NCBI GenBank assembly: GCA_963627135.1
Contig: CAVFZY010000007.1
Location: 124,001-188,000 of the forward strand
DNA from: CAG-103 sp963627135
GTDB taxonomy: Bacteria > Bacillota > Clostridia > Oscillospirales > Oscillospiraceae
Direction of reading: 5' to 3'
Length of the DNA stretch: 64,000 bases
How positions within the stretch are numbered: position 1 is the stretch's first letter; every line of letters begins with the position of its first letter. Positions 1 through 8,021 of the stretch are shown here, in pieces. Position numbers and translations under genes: made by a program. The notes beneath the pieces are model-generated. The model saw only the letters and a list, made by a program, of their open reading frames with translations, was not told the origin of the DNA and ran no database searches.

Positions 1-294
1 TCTGATATAATACACTGAGTATATCACAAATAAATATATCATAATGCTTGGCAAAGTCAACCGGAGGCAGGCGAATGTGACACTTTTTAACGGAAAGAAC
101 GGGCTGTTTTCCAACAGGAAAATTGTTTATACAGACTGCGGATCGATTACTTGACCATGATTTTGATATGTCCCTATGCTGCATTGCTCTTTCCTGCAGA
201 ATGAAACTGCTTTTTGGCTTCAAGACGGTTTTGCAGAAAGTGCCTCAGAGCTTGGCTCTGAGGCACTTTCTTATCCGGGATGCTGTAAGGGGGC
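1..294. other. left-edge non-coding stretch
   Basis: I see no convincing gene here; the short open frames lack ribosome binding sites and family resemblance. It holds an inverted repeat at 3-26 (TGATATA, 10-base spacer, TATATCA) containing a TATAAT string, AT-rich sequence to about 60, and the strong hairpin listed separately at 235-271. It may be the promoter or downstream region of a gene lying left of the window. Confidence 0.5.
235..271 (-). terminator. terminator hairpin after the SDR/CoA-transferase/flavoprotein operon
   Basis: A perfect 17-bp inverted repeat (235-251 and 255-271) with a TTG loop lies 23 bases beyond the stop of the minus-strand flavoprotein gene. The stem ends in AGAAAG/CTTTCT, so there is a short T-rich flank on either strand, but no long U run on the minus strand. 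Confidence 0.7.
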
Positions 295-2109
295 TTACAG
301 CAATGCCTGATCGGTGACGGCGCGGCCGGCGATGCGTCCGTAGAACAGGGCGCTGCCGATCGACGTGCCGCAGGTCGGGTACTGTGTGCCGTACATGCCG
401 GTGCCGGCAACTTCGCCTGCGGCGTACAGGTGCGGGATCACGGAGCCGTCGGGCTTCATGACGCGCGCGGAGACGTCCGTCTCCAGACCGCCGAACGTGA
501 CGGTCACGCACGGGTGCATACGCAGGGCCACGAACTTGGGTCCCTTGATCGGGTGCAGGAACTCGGCCGGCTTGCCGAAGTCCTCATCCGCGCCCTTTTC
601 GACCAGCTCACAGTAGCGGTCATAGGTCGCGCGCAACGTCGCCGGGTCACAGCCCATCTTCTTGGCCAGTCCCTCGATGGAGGTGGCGCAGGGATCCTTG
701 GACTTGCCGGCGACTGCGGTCTTGTAGCCGTACTGCACGCTGCCGTAGGGCTCCTTGCCGCTGGTAATATACCAGCCGCAGTTGCTGCCGGAGCGGGCGA
801 TGGCGTCGCTGACCGTGTACTGATAGCTCCACTCGTTGACGACGCGCTCGCCGCGGTCGTTGACGATGAGGCCGGACTCGTCGTTGATGCCGATGCCGCA
901 GGTCAGGCTCGTGTACACGACCTGCACGGCCGGGTGCTCATAGTTGAGCGCACCGATCTTCTCGGCGGCCGTCAGACCGTCGCCGACGTTGCCGTGCGGC
1001 ACGTTGCTGAAGTAGTGCGCGACGGGGTAGCGCGCGACCATTTCCTTGTTGCGGGCATAGCCGCCGGTCGCGAGGATGACGCCCTTTCTCGCGTAGAGCG
1101 TGAGCTTGGCGCCGCCCTTGCGCGTGCACGTCACGCCGGTGACGACACCCGCCTCGTCCGTGAGGATCTCGTTCATGGCGGTGTCGTAGATGATCTCGCC
1201 GCCGAGGTCGTTTTCATAGTACAGCGTCAGGGGCGTGGAGATCTCGCCGCCCTCGCCGTTGGTTTGTCCGCCGCCGCCGGGGGAGTTGTGCACGCGCCAC
1301 GGCTGCAGGCTGACGTGGATGGGCTCAACGTCGAGCACGTCAAAGTGTGTTTTGAGCACGCCGTCTTTTTCCACGGGCCTGGACAGCGGCTCCCACGGCT
1401 GCGCGAGGACTTCCGCGGGGTCGCCCTTCACGGTCGCCTCGATGGAGGTGAGCCAGTCGAGCGTCTGGTTGAGGTGATCGACCAGGTAGCGGTTTTTCGA
1501 CTCGTCCATGAACTTGCCGTTGCGGTTGCCGACGTCCATGAGGTAGTCATAGACCATGTCCTTCGTGTCATACAGGCCCTGCTTTTTCTGCCACTTCGTG
1601 CCGGCACCGAGGAGCTTGCCGCCGCTTCTCGCGGTGGCGCCGCCGGTGATGCCCTGCTTTTCGACGATGACGACGTCCGCACCGGCCAGCTTTGCCTCGA
1701 TGGCTGCGGCCAGACCGCCCGCGCCCGCGCCGCACACGACCACGTCGACTGTGCGCACTTCGTCGGGATACTCCGGCGCCTTCGGCGCGGGAGCGGCCTT
1801 GAGCGCGGCGATGTCCTCCTTCGACGCACCGGCGGCCTTGAGCGCCGCCGCCGTCGCGTCGAGGATGGCGGCGCACGTCAGATCTGCGCCGTCGACCGTG
1901 GGGATGTTCAGCGTCTGGTACTCCACGATCAGCTTGGGGAAGCGCTCCATCGGCGTCGTGTTCAGGCCCCAGGCAATGCCGCGGTATTCCTTATGCTGCG
2001 TCACTTTTACGGATTCAATCCGATTTTCCGATACCGTCACGCTGACGATGAGCTTGCCGCCGTAGCCGCGGCCGGTGCCCTCGTAGGTTCCGGGATTGTA
2101 GCTCGCCAT
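295..2109 (-). CDS. FMN-bind/FAD-binding fumarate-reductase-type flavoprotein, candidate bile acid 5-alpha-reductase (BaiJ/BaiP-like)
   Basis: 604 aa. Residues about 8-95 form an FMN_bind domain; DGADLT (73-78) sits where family members have the S/T-G-A-T flavin-attachment motif. A long FAD_binding_2 (fumarate/urocanate reductase) domain follows, with the dinucleotide motif GAGAGG at 127-132. No signal peptide, so cytoplasmic. Start has GGAGG 9 bases upstream. It is the last gene of a three-gene minus-strand unit (SDR, CoA transferase, flavoprotein) with 33-base gaps. That gene content matches baiJKL of C. scindens, whose BaiJ is of this family and is reported to act, like BaiP, in allo-bile acid (5-alpha) formation. 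The flavoprotein reductase class is secure; the steroid substrate is inferred from context. Urocanate or another enoate is the alternative. Confidence 0.8.
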   Translation of the reverse strand: MASYNPGTYEGTGRGYGGKLIVSVTVSENRIESVKVTQHKEYRGIAWGLNTTPMERFPKLIVEYQTLNIPTVDGADLTCAAILDATAAALKAAGASKEDIAALKAAPAPKAPEYPDEVRTVDVVVCGAGAGGLAAAIEAKLAGADVVIVEKQGITGGATARSGGKLLGAGTKWQKKQGLYDTKDMVYDYLMDVGNRNGKFMDESKNRYLVDHLNQTLDWLTSIEATVKGDPAEVLAQPWEPLSRPVEKDGVLKTHFDVLDVEPIHVSLQPWRVHNSPGGGGQTNGEGGEISTPLTLYYENDLGGEIIYDTAMNEILTDEAGVVTGVTCTRKGGAKLTLYARKGVILATGGYARNKEMVARYPVAHYFSNVPHGNVGDGLTAAEKIGALNYEHPAVQVVYTSLTCGIGINDESGLIVNDRGERVVNEWSYQYTVSDAIARSGSNCGWYITSGKEPYGSVQYGYKTAVAGKSKDPCATSIEGLAKKMGCDPATLRATYDRYCELVEKGADEDFGKPAEFLHPIKGPKFVALRMHPCVTVTFGGLETDVSARVMKPDGSVIPHLYAAGEVAGTGMYGTQYPTCGTSIGSALFYGRIAGRAVTDQALL

Positions 2110-2142
2110 ATTTGAAACCTCCGTTTTCGTTTCGATACTGTC

Positions 2143-3495
2143 TTACAGATCCAGCTTTTCGGCCTGATCGTCTCTCCAGAAGAACTGCCAGTCCTTGAGG
2201 TGCCACTGGATGGCCGTCTCGCGCGGGTCCATCGTCGCGGTCACGCCCTTGGCGTACATGTCGTCAATCTGCGCCTCCGTGTAGTCGAGGAACTCCAGCA
2301 CCTCGCGGCTGTGCTCGCCGAACGTCGGCGCGGAGGCGACGATCTGGGCGGGATTCTTCTTGAACTTGTTCGTGATGCCGATGCCCTTCATCTCGCCGTA
2401 GACGCTGTCGGTCCAGGTGGCGATGTCATTGCGGGCGGCGTACTGCGCGCTCTTTTCGATGTCCGCGGGGCCGAAGGCCTTCTGGTTCGGGATACCGGCC
2501 TTGTTCATGATAGCCTCGACCTCATCGACTGTGCGCTCGGCGCAAAACTGCGTGATGGCTGCCTCGATGCGCTGGCCGCGCGGCAGGGACTTGAGCGAGC
2601 CCGTCATGCCCTCAGGGAAGTCGGGGTCCGTGCCGTCGCCCGGCGTGGGCAGGCCGACGAGCGGGTAGCCCTTTTTCGTGTTGCCGGCGCCGACCATGCC
2701 GATGAAGATGGTGCCGCCGTCCTTGCAGTCGTAGAACGAGAAGCCGGCCGCGATGTCGCTGACGTTGCCGGTGCGGTACTTGACCGGCTCGCCCGGGCCG
2801 GGGTAGCCCTTGTTGAACCACTCGGCCGGGTAGCTGCCCAGCAGACGGAACATCGTCTCATACTGCGACACGTCGCACGCGTCGCCCTCGCCGGTGATGC
2901 GGGCGTTGGTTAGGATGGACAGCGCGCAGATGCAGGCGTTGTAGGCGGTGGCGTAGTCGGACAGGTACGGGTTGACCTTCAGCGGGGGAGACGTGGGGCT
3001 CGTGCCGTTCATGTACATGTAGCCGCCCATGGCCTGGCCGGAGACGTCGTAGGCCGCCTTGTTCTTGTCCGGGCCGGTCTGGCCGTAGCCGGAGACGTGG
3101 ACGATGGCGAGCTTGCGGTTGATCTTCCACATGTGCTCGTCGCTCAGGCCGTTTTTGGCGTAGGTGCCGGGGCGGCCGGATTCGATCCAGATGTCCGCCC
3201 ACGCGATCAGCTTTTCGAGCACCTCTTTGCCCTTGGCGGTGCGGGTGTTGAGCGTGATGGAGTACGTGTTGCGGTGATCCTGCGAGTAGCCGTAGTTGCC
3301 GCGGGTCTGGCAGGGCATGTTCGGGGACTCGACCTGCACGACCTGCGCGCCCATCTCGGCCATGATGCTCGCGGCGAAGGGGCCGGCGATGTTCGTGCCC
3401 GTCATGAGCACCTTCACGCTCGAGAGCACGCCGAATTTCGGGAACTGGCCGAACGGCATATGCGTGCCGTAATAATCTTTGTAATGCGTCGACAT
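2143..3495 (-). CDS. class III CoA transferase (CaiB/BaiF family), BaiK-like
   Basis: 450 aa, full length for family III CoA transferases. AGPFAASIMAEMGAQVVQVE near residues 37-56 is the CoA-binding Rossmann start, and D150 in YDVSGQAMGG aligns with the catalytic aspartate of the family (Frc, AMACR). It resembles the two BaiF-like proteins at 32.2-35.1 kb over its whole length but is the most divergent of the three. AAAGGA precedes the ATG. It lies between an SDR and a fumarate-reductase-like flavoprotein, as BaiK does in C. scindens. Expected role: moving CoA between bile acid thioesters without ATP. The bile acid substrate is inferred; a carnitine-type acyl group is the alternative. Confidence 0.85.
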   Translation of the reverse strand: MSTHYKDYYGTHMPFGQFPKFGVLSSVKVLMTGTNIAGPFAASIMAEMGAQVVQVESPNMPCQTRGNYGYSQDHRNTYSITLNTRTAKGKEVLEKLIAWADIWIESGRPGTYAKNGLSDEHMWKINRKLAIVHVSGYGQTGPDKNKAAYDVSGQAMGGYMYMNGTSPTSPPLKVNPYLSDYATAYNACICALSILTNARITGEGDACDVSQYETMFRLLGSYPAEWFNKGYPGPGEPVKYRTGNVSDIAAGFSFYDCKDGGTIFIGMVGAGNTKKGYPLVGLPTPGDGTDPDFPEGMTGSLKSLPRGQRIEAAITQFCAERTVDEVEAIMNKAGIPNQKAFGPADIEKSAQYAARNDIATWTDSVYGEMKGIGITNKFKKNPAQIVASAPTFGEHSREVLEFLDYTEAQIDDMYAKGVTATMDPRETAIQWHLKDWQFFWRDDQAEKLDL

Positions 3496-3528
3496 AGTTG
3501 CGTTTCCTTTCTCAGCAGATGTGCGCGG

Positions 3529-4344
3529 TCACATGTTGAGCCAGCCGGCGTCGACCTTCAGCTCCGCGCCGGAGATGTAGCGCGCGGCGACGTCGTCGGC
3601 GAGGTAAGCGATGGCGTTGGCGCAGTCTTTCGGCTTGCCGAGGATGGGCTTCTTCTCGCCGGGCTTGGTGATGGTGTGCAGCGGGGCCGCATTGCCGGCG
3701 CGCATCTGCCACTCGAGGATGCCGATGCCCTTTTCGCGCGGGACCTTGTTGATCTCGGTGAGGATGTTCGCGGGCTCGATGCAGTTGCAGCGGATGCCGC
3801 GCTCGAAGAAGGAGGCGGAGATGTTGCGCGTCAGGCCGAGCACGGCGTGCTTGGTCATGACGTACATCGTGCCGCCCTTCAGGCCGCGCAGAGAGGCGGC
3901 CGAGGCCACATTGACGATGTTGGCCGGGGTGCCCTGCTCGAGGAAAATCTTGATGGCACGCTGGCAGCACAGGAACACGGCGCGCTGGTTGGTCTCGTAG
4001 ATCATGTCGTAGATCTCCGGCGTGGTCTCGTGAATGGGGAGCTGACCGTCAAGCATGCCGGCGTTGTTGACCAGAATGTCCAGGTGGCCGAACTCCTTGA
4101 GGCAGGTGTCAAACATGGCCTCGATCTGCGCCGGATCGCGCACGTCCGTCTTGACCGGCAGGATGACGCCGGGGGCGTTTTCCGCCGCAACTTTGTCGCG
4201 CAGGTCTTCCAGCTTCTTCAGGCGGCGCGCCGCGGCGACGACTTTGGCGCCCTCCATGGCGAACAGCCGCGCGGTGGAGCGGCCGATGCCGGAGCTCGCG
4301 CCGGTCACGATGACGACTTTGCCTTCAAATCGCATGTTTTGCAT
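3529..4344 (-). CDS. short-chain dehydrogenase/reductase, BaiL-like hydroxysteroid dehydrogenase candidate
   Basis: 271 aa from the ATG at 4344, preceded by AAGGAGG; a longer in-frame reading to 4428 has no such signal. Classical SDR: TGASSGIG (14-21), NNAG (93-96), catalytic S148, Y161 and K165. Arg40-Arg41 after strand beta2 favour NADP(H). The insert around 197-225 (before GKPKD) is longer than in the SDRs of the main bai block. First gene of the minus-strand unit with the BaiK-like transferase and BaiJ-like flavoprotein, and divergent from a LysR regulator, which probably controls it. SDR identity is certain; a hydroxysteroid substrate is inferred from its neighbours. Confidence 0.82.
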   Translation of the reverse strand: MQNMRFEGKVVIVTGASSGIGRSTARLFAMEGAKVVAAARRLKKLEDLRDKVAAENAPGVILPVKTDVRDPAQIEAMFDTCLKEFGHLDILVNNAGMLDGQLPIHETTPEIYDMIYETNQRAVFLCCQRAIKIFLEQGTPANIVNVASAASLRGLKGGTMYVMTKHAVLGLTRNISASFFERGIRCNCIEPANILTEINKVPREKGIGILEWQMRAGNAAPLHTITKPGEKKPILGKPKDCANAIAYLADDVAARYISGAELKVDAGWLNM

Positions 4345-4436
4345 GTCAATTCCTCCTTGTATGATTTGTTGTGATTCCCTTGGAAAGGGACGGCTTTCTT
4401 TGGGGACAAGGGAGCTGAATCCTCCCATTTGTTAAA

Positions 4437-4466
4437 ACAATATCATTTTAAAAAGAGAAAGTCCAA
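4437..4466 (-). promoter_or_regulatory. candidate promoter of the BaiLKJ-like unit
   Basis: Minus strand: TTGGAC (4461-4466), 18-base spacer, TATTGT (4437-4442). The -10 is a modest match. It lies in the 224-base divergent region shared with the LysR gene, about 90 bases upstream of the SDR start. Confidence 0.4.
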
Positions 4467-4481
4467 TATCGATTTTTGACC

Positions 4482-4510
4482 TTGTCATAAGTTTTTCTTC
4501 TGGCTATAAT
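4482..4510 (+). promoter_or_regulatory. promoter of the LysR regulator gene
   Basis: TTGTCA (4482-4487), 17-base spacer, TATAAT (4505-4510), 58 bases before the regulator start. Strong sigma-A match. It sits back-to-back with the promoter candidate of the minus-strand SDR unit, the usual layout for LysR autoregulation and target control. Confidence 0.7.
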
Positions 4511-4568
4511 AATAGTAAACTATATTTCGTGGGCAAGCGTGTACTTATCCGACAAAGGAGTGGACATC

Positions 4569-5459
4569 ATGGGCATCCAGCGTCTGCCGGTGTTTTTATC
4601 CGCCGCGGAGAACCTCAATTTCACCAAGGCCGCCGAGGAGCAGTGCATCTCGCAGACGGCCGTCAGCCAGCAGATCAAGCTGCTCGAGCAGGAGCTCGGC
4701 TACGCGCTGTTCGTGCGCAGCAAGCGCGGCGTGAGCCTGACGCCGGCGGGCGAGGTGTTCTACCGGCAGTGCAAGCAGCTCATGATCCGCTACAACGATG
4801 CCGCGGCGCAGGGCAGGAAGATCGCGCTTGGCAACGCGACGGACCTGCGCATCGGCTACGCCGGGGCCTATGAGCTGTGGACCATCGTCTCGCAGATCCG
4901 CAAATACCACCGCCAGCACCCGGAGGCAGAGATCGAGTTTCAGCTCGGCAGCAACCAGAGCCTGCTCAGCGCGCTTGCCGTGGGACAGCTGGACATGGCC
5001 GTGCTCTCCGGCTTCGGTGTGGAACTCGGCAAGGGGCTCGACAGCCGCGTCACGCTCTCGGACCCGTGCATGGTGATGATCAGCGCTTCGCACCCACTGG
5101 CGGCGAAAAAGGAGATCCATCCGCGCGAGCTCAAGGGCATGCCGATCGTGCTCAACCGCGCGCAGGACAGCCAGCCCTCGGCGGGCCTGATCGCGGGTAT
5201 GTACGCCAACATGGGCCTGCGCGAGAATAAGCGCATGTACGCCGACGATTTTTACAGCATCGCCCTCATCATCAACACCGGCATCGCCTTCAGCATCATG
5301 CCGGCGAGCGTCGCCTGCTGGGGAATCGACGGCGTGGTGTTTCGGCCGGTGCAGGGGTTCCGGGCAAAGGCCCGCACGCTGCTGGTCTATCCGCGCGGCT
5401 CGCAGGATACGGGCATCCGGTCGTTCGTGTCGCTCATCAAGCCCAAGCCCAAGCGCTGA
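4569..5459 (+). CDS. LysR-family transcriptional regulator
   Basis: 296 aa from the ATG at 4569, which has AAAGGAG 8 bases upstream; an in-frame start at 4539 lacks this. Residues 1-60 are the LysR winged HTH (NFTKAAEEQCISQTAVSQQI), followed by a periplasmic-binding-like effector domain from about 90 (LRIGYAGAYELW). It is transcribed away from the SDR/CoA-transferase/flavoprotein unit with 224 bases between the starts. By LysR convention it probably controls that unit in response to a pathway compound, plausibly a bile acid. It is followed by a GC-rich terminator. The regulator family is certain; target and ligand are inferred. Confidence 0.9.
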   Translation: MGIQRLPVFLSAAENLNFTKAAEEQCISQTAVSQQIKLLEQELGYALFVRSKRGVSLTPAGEVFYRQCKQLMIRYNDAAAQGRKIALGNATDLRIGYAGAYELWTIVSQIRKYHRQHPEAEIEFQLGSNQSLLSALAVGQLDMAVLSGFGVELGKGLDSRVTLSDPCMVMISASHPLAAKKEIHPRELKGMPIVLNRAQDSQPSAGLIAGMYANMGLRENKRMYADDFYSIALIINTGIAFSIMPASVACWGIDGVVFRPVQGFRAKARTLLVYPRGSQDTGIRSFVSLIKPKPKR

Positions 5460-5475
5460 GACCCGAAAATAGGAT

Positions 5476-5509
5476 TTGCCCCCGCGCGGCTACGGCCGCG
5501 CGGGGGCAA
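5476..5509. terminator. bidirectional terminator between lysR and the metal-ATPase unit
   Basis: A 15-bp perfect GC-rich stem (5476-5490 and 5495-5509, loop TACG) lies 16 bases after the LysR stop and 15 bases beyond the end of the convergent small membrane-protein gene. A TTTGCTGTTTG flank follows on the plus strand. Confidence 0.75.
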
Positions 5510-5524
5510 TTTGCTGTTTGTGCG

Positions 5525-5698
5525 TCATCCTGCCAGAATGAGCTTCAGGATCACTCCGGCGAGTACGAGCGCACCGGCGACGGTCGTGATCGTGTAGATC
5601 TTCCGGGCCTCCCGGTCCGCCTTTTCCTTCACGAGATAGTAGATGCCCGCGCCCAGGATCAGTGCGCCGATGATGATGCCGATGATGGGGATTGCCAT
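5525..5698 (-). CDS. 57-residue small membrane protein
   Basis: 57 aa starting MAIPIIGIIIGALILGAG. A strong GGAGGAG site lies upstream of the ATG, inside the 3' end of the P-type ATPase gene, which it overlaps by 40 bases. Two hydrophobic segments (about 3-22 and 37-55) flank a charged stretch (KEKADREARK), so it is probably a two-pass inner-membrane peptide. Being the last cistron of the metal-efflux unit suggests a role with the ATPase, but I do not recognise the family. Coding is supported by the ribosome binding site, translational overlap and clean two-helix pattern. Confidence 0.65.
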   Translation of the reverse strand: MAIPIIGIIIGALILGAGIYYLVKEKADREARKIYTITTVAGALVLAGVILKLILAG

Positions 5699-7575
5699 AA
5701 TGATCTCCTCCAGTTGAGTAAAAGTGCAGAGTTTGTGATCACGAGCACGGAGCCCGCGTTGTGGACCAGCGCGCCGATGACAGGGTCGAGCGTGCCGATG
5801 ATGGCCAGCACGATGGCGACGAAGTTGAGCAGCATCGAAAATGTCATGTTCAGGCGGATCGTCGTCATCATCCGGTGCGAGAGCGCGATCAGGTGCGGCA
5901 GCTCCCGGACTTCATCGTCCACGAGTGCGATATCGGCCGCGTCTACGGCGATGTCACTGCCGACGCCGCCCATCGCGATGCCGACATCCGCCTTTTTGAG
6001 TGCGGGGGCGTCGTTTACGCCGTCGCCGATCATGCACACCGGCCGGCCGCTGCGCTGAGCTGCGTCGATGTATGCCAGCTTGTCCTCCGGCAGGCACGCG
6101 GCGTGCACGTCCGTGATGCCAAGCCTGCCGGCGATGGTCTGTGCCGCGTGCGCATGGTCGCCGGTCAGCAGCACCGGCTGCACACCCAGCGTGGTGAGCT
6201 GCGCGATCATGCCGGCACTCTCTGCGCGCAGCGTGTCCGAGAGTGCGATCCAGCCTGCAAACGCGCCGTCCACGGCGAGGTATGTGATCGTGCAGCCCTG
6301 TGCGCGCTGTGCCTCTGCTTCCGGAGGCACGGCGAACACGATGTCGTGCTCGGCCAGCAGCTCGGTATTTCCGGCCAGCACCCGGCGGCCGTCCACCGTT
6401 GCGCGCACGCCGCGCCCGGGCACCATTTGAAATGCTTCGGCCGTGGCCATCGGTGCGCCGCCGCTCTGCCGGTAGGAGGCCGTGATCGCCTTGCCGAGCG
6501 GGTGCTCCGAGAATTGCTCGGCTGATGCCGCCAGCCGGTAGAGCGCGGCATCGTCCAGCCCGGCCGCGCTGCTGCGCGCGCACACGACCTCCGGCGTGCC
6601 GCAGGTGAGGGTTCCGGTCTTGTCGAAGGCGATGCACCGCACGGCGGCGAGCCGTTCGAGGGCGTCACCCTCGCGCACAAGAAAGCCGTGCTTTGTCGCA
6701 TTGCCGATGGCGGCCATGATGGCCGTCGGCGTGGCGAGCACGAGCGCGCACGGGCAGAACACGACGAGAATGGTCACGGCACGGATGATCTGCCCCGTGA
6801 CGGCCCACGTGATGGCCGCAGCGCTGAGCGCGATGATGACGATCCACGTTGCCCAGCGGTCGGCGATGCCGACGATCTTGGCCTTGCCCGCGTCGGCCGA
6901 CTGCACGAGCCGGATCATGCGCTGGATGGAGCTGTCGGCCCCGACCTTCGTCGCGCGCATCTCAAACGCGCCGAACTGATTGACCGTGCCGCTCGAGACC
7001 TCGTCGCCGGGGCCTTTGTCCACCGGCAGCGACTCGCCGGTCATGACCGCCTGATTGATCGACGTCCGGCCGGAGCGGATCACACCGTCGACCGGCACGC
7101 TCTCGCCCGGCAGGATGCGCAGCGTATCGCCCACCCGCACCTGCTCGGCGGGCACGACGGTCTCCGTGCCGTCGGGCGCAAGCACGCGCGCCGTCTGCGG
7201 TGTGAGGTGCACGAGCTTTTCGATGCCCGCGCGCGCTTTTGCCACCGTCAGCTCCTCCAGCAGGCCGCCGAGCTGCATGATGAACGCGACCTCACCGGCT
7301 GCAAAGATCTCGCCGATGCACACCGACGCGATCAGCGCCAGCGACACGAGCATGTCGGCCTTGATGTCAAATGCCGTCACGAGCCCGATGACTGCCTCCA
7401 GCACGATCGGTACGCCGCACAGTACGACTGCGATCCACGCCGGGTCGAAGGGGAGCGGCTGCCACTTGAGCAGACTGCACACGAGCGCAATGCTGCCAAT
7501 GGCCAGCAGTGCAATGTCTTTTTTTGTCCCGCCCAGCTCCAGCAGCCGTTCAAGTTTTTCCATAAGTGTTTTCAT
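5659..7575 (-). CDS. heavy-metal-translocating P1B-type ATPase
   Basis: 638 aa from the ATG at 7575; upstream in-frame residues are non-coding leader containing the promoter. Shows the actuator TGES, transmembrane CPC (VFCPCAL), phosphorylation motif DKTGTLT, and hinge GDGVNDAPA. It has no N-terminal heavy-metal-associated domain. The last helix pair carries HNAGSVLVITNS, which is unlike the classic copper (CopA) signature, so the ion is uncertain: Cu(I), Zn(II) or Mn(II) are possible. It pumps metal out of the cytosol using ATP. The CsoR-family gene just upstream has a copper-type ligand set, favouring copper or a broad thiophilic range. The SD is weak (GCGAGG). Confidence 0.92.
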   Translation of the reverse strand: MKTLMEKLERLLELGGTKKDIALLAIGSIALVCSLLKWQPLPFDPAWIAVVLCGVPIVLEAVIGLVTAFDIKADMLVSLALIASVCIGEIFAAGEVAFIMQLGGLLEELTVAKARAGIEKLVHLTPQTARVLAPDGTETVVPAEQVRVGDTLRILPGESVPVDGVIRSGRTSINQAVMTGESLPVDKGPGDEVSSGTVNQFGAFEMRATKVGADSSIQRMIRLVQSADAGKAKIVGIADRWATWIVIIALSAAAITWAVTGQIIRAVTILVVFCPCALVLATPTAIMAAIGNATKHGFLVREGDALERLAAVRCIAFDKTGTLTCGTPEVVCARSSAAGLDDAALYRLAASAEQFSEHPLGKAITASYRQSGGAPMATAEAFQMVPGRGVRATVDGRRVLAGNTELLAEHDIVFAVPPEAEAQRAQGCTITYLAVDGAFAGWIALSDTLRAESAGMIAQLTTLGVQPVLLTGDHAHAAQTIAGRLGITDVHAACLPEDKLAYIDAAQRSGRPVCMIGDGVNDAPALKKADVGIAMGGVGSDIAVDAADIALVDDEVRELPHLIALSHRMMTTIRLNMTFSMLLNFVAIVLAIIGTLDPVIGALVHNAGSVLVITNSALLLNWRRSLWQSPSSASSSAH

Positions 7576-7590
7576 GGTTTTGCCTCGCTT

Positions 7591-7606
7591 ATACCATATG
7601 GGGTAT
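7591..7606. promoter_or_regulatory. candidate CsoR operator 1 before the ATPase gene
   Basis: ATACCATATGGGGTAT is a near-palindrome with ATACC/GGTAT-type ends and a G/C tract, resembling CsoR operators. It lies between the -10 element and the ATPase start. A related copy in the same phase is at 7617-7632 (minus strand TATACCCCCATATGTA), inside the promoter spacer. Confidence 0.5.
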
Positions 7607-7612
7607 ATGTAT

Positions 7613-7641
7613 AATATACATATGGGGGTATAGGTTGTCAA
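7613..7641 (-). promoter_or_regulatory. promoter of the P-type ATPase gene
   Basis: Minus strand: TTGACA (7636-7641), 17-base spacer, TATATT (7613-7618), 38 bases upstream of the start. The -10 is wrapped in a perfect inverted repeat ATATGTATA-T-TATACATAT, and two CCCCATATG-type boxes overlap the spacer and the initial transcribed region, as expected for a repressed metal-efflux promoter. Confidence 0.7.
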
Positions 7642-7650
7642 GAGGGAAAA

Positions 7651-7680
7651 GAAAAAAGCACAGTCGCATGACTGTGCTTT
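7651..7680 (-). terminator. terminator after csoR
   Basis: An 11-bp stem AAAGCACAGTC/GACTGTGCTTT (7655-7665, 7670-7680) with a GCAT loop. On the minus strand it is followed by six Ts (7652-7657). It separates csoR from the ATPase promoter, so the two genes are separate transcripts. Confidence 0.8.
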
Positions 7681-7702
7681 TCCGGTGTCTTGTGTACAGG
7701 CT

Positions 7703-7978
7703 TCAGCCCATGTTCGCGAAGCGCTCCACGGCTTTTGTAAAGTTTTCAATCGTCTTGTCGGCGTCGCCGTGCTCAATCCCGTCGCGCACGCAATGCTGGA
7801 TGTGCCCCTCAAGCACGACCTTGCCGCAGCCGTGCAGGGCGGACTTGGCGGCGTTGATCTGCGCGAGCACGTCCTCGCACGGGACATCCTCGTCGATCAT
7901 CCGGTCGATGGCCTGCACCTGGCCAATAATCTTTTTGAGTCTGCGGTGCAGATTTTCCGCGTCCATACACTGTCGCAT
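7703..7978 (-). CDS. csoR: CsoR-family metal-sensing transcriptional repressor
   Basis: 91 aa all-alpha DUF156/CsoR protein. C34, H59 and C63 occupy the Cys-His-Cys copper-ligand positions of Mycobacterium CsoR (C36/H61/C65), which separates it from persulfide-sensing CstR and from RcnR/FrmR. Loss of DNA binding on Cu(I) loading would derepress efflux. It lies upstream of the P1B ATPase on the same strand, with its own near-consensus promoter, candidate operator and terminator. GGAGG precedes the ATG. Family assignment is strong; the copper specificity is inferred from the ligands. Confidence 0.9.
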   Translation of the reverse strand: MRQCMDAENLHRRLKKIIGQVQAIDRMIDEDVPCEDVLAQINAAKSALHGCGKVVLEGHIQHCVRDGIEHGDADKTIENFTKAVERFANMG

Positions 7979-7991
7979 AGCATGACCTCCA

Positions 7992-8005
7992 TACCGTTAC
8001 GGGTA
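7992..8005. promoter_or_regulatory. candidate CsoR operator in the csoR 5' leader
   Basis: TACCGTTACGGGTA is a pseudo-palindrome (TACC-N5/6-GGTA) lying between the csoR -10 box and its ribosome binding site. The position suits autoregulation. It resembles, but is not identical to, the boxes before the ATPase gene. Confidence 0.5.
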
Positions 8006-8021
8006 CTTGTATTTGCCTGCC

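Noticed and set aside
7576..7887. N-terminal extension of the P-type ATPase to 7887
   Set aside because: Would cover the ATPase promoter, the csoR terminator and the 3' part of csoR; the ATG at 7575 starts the homologous protein.
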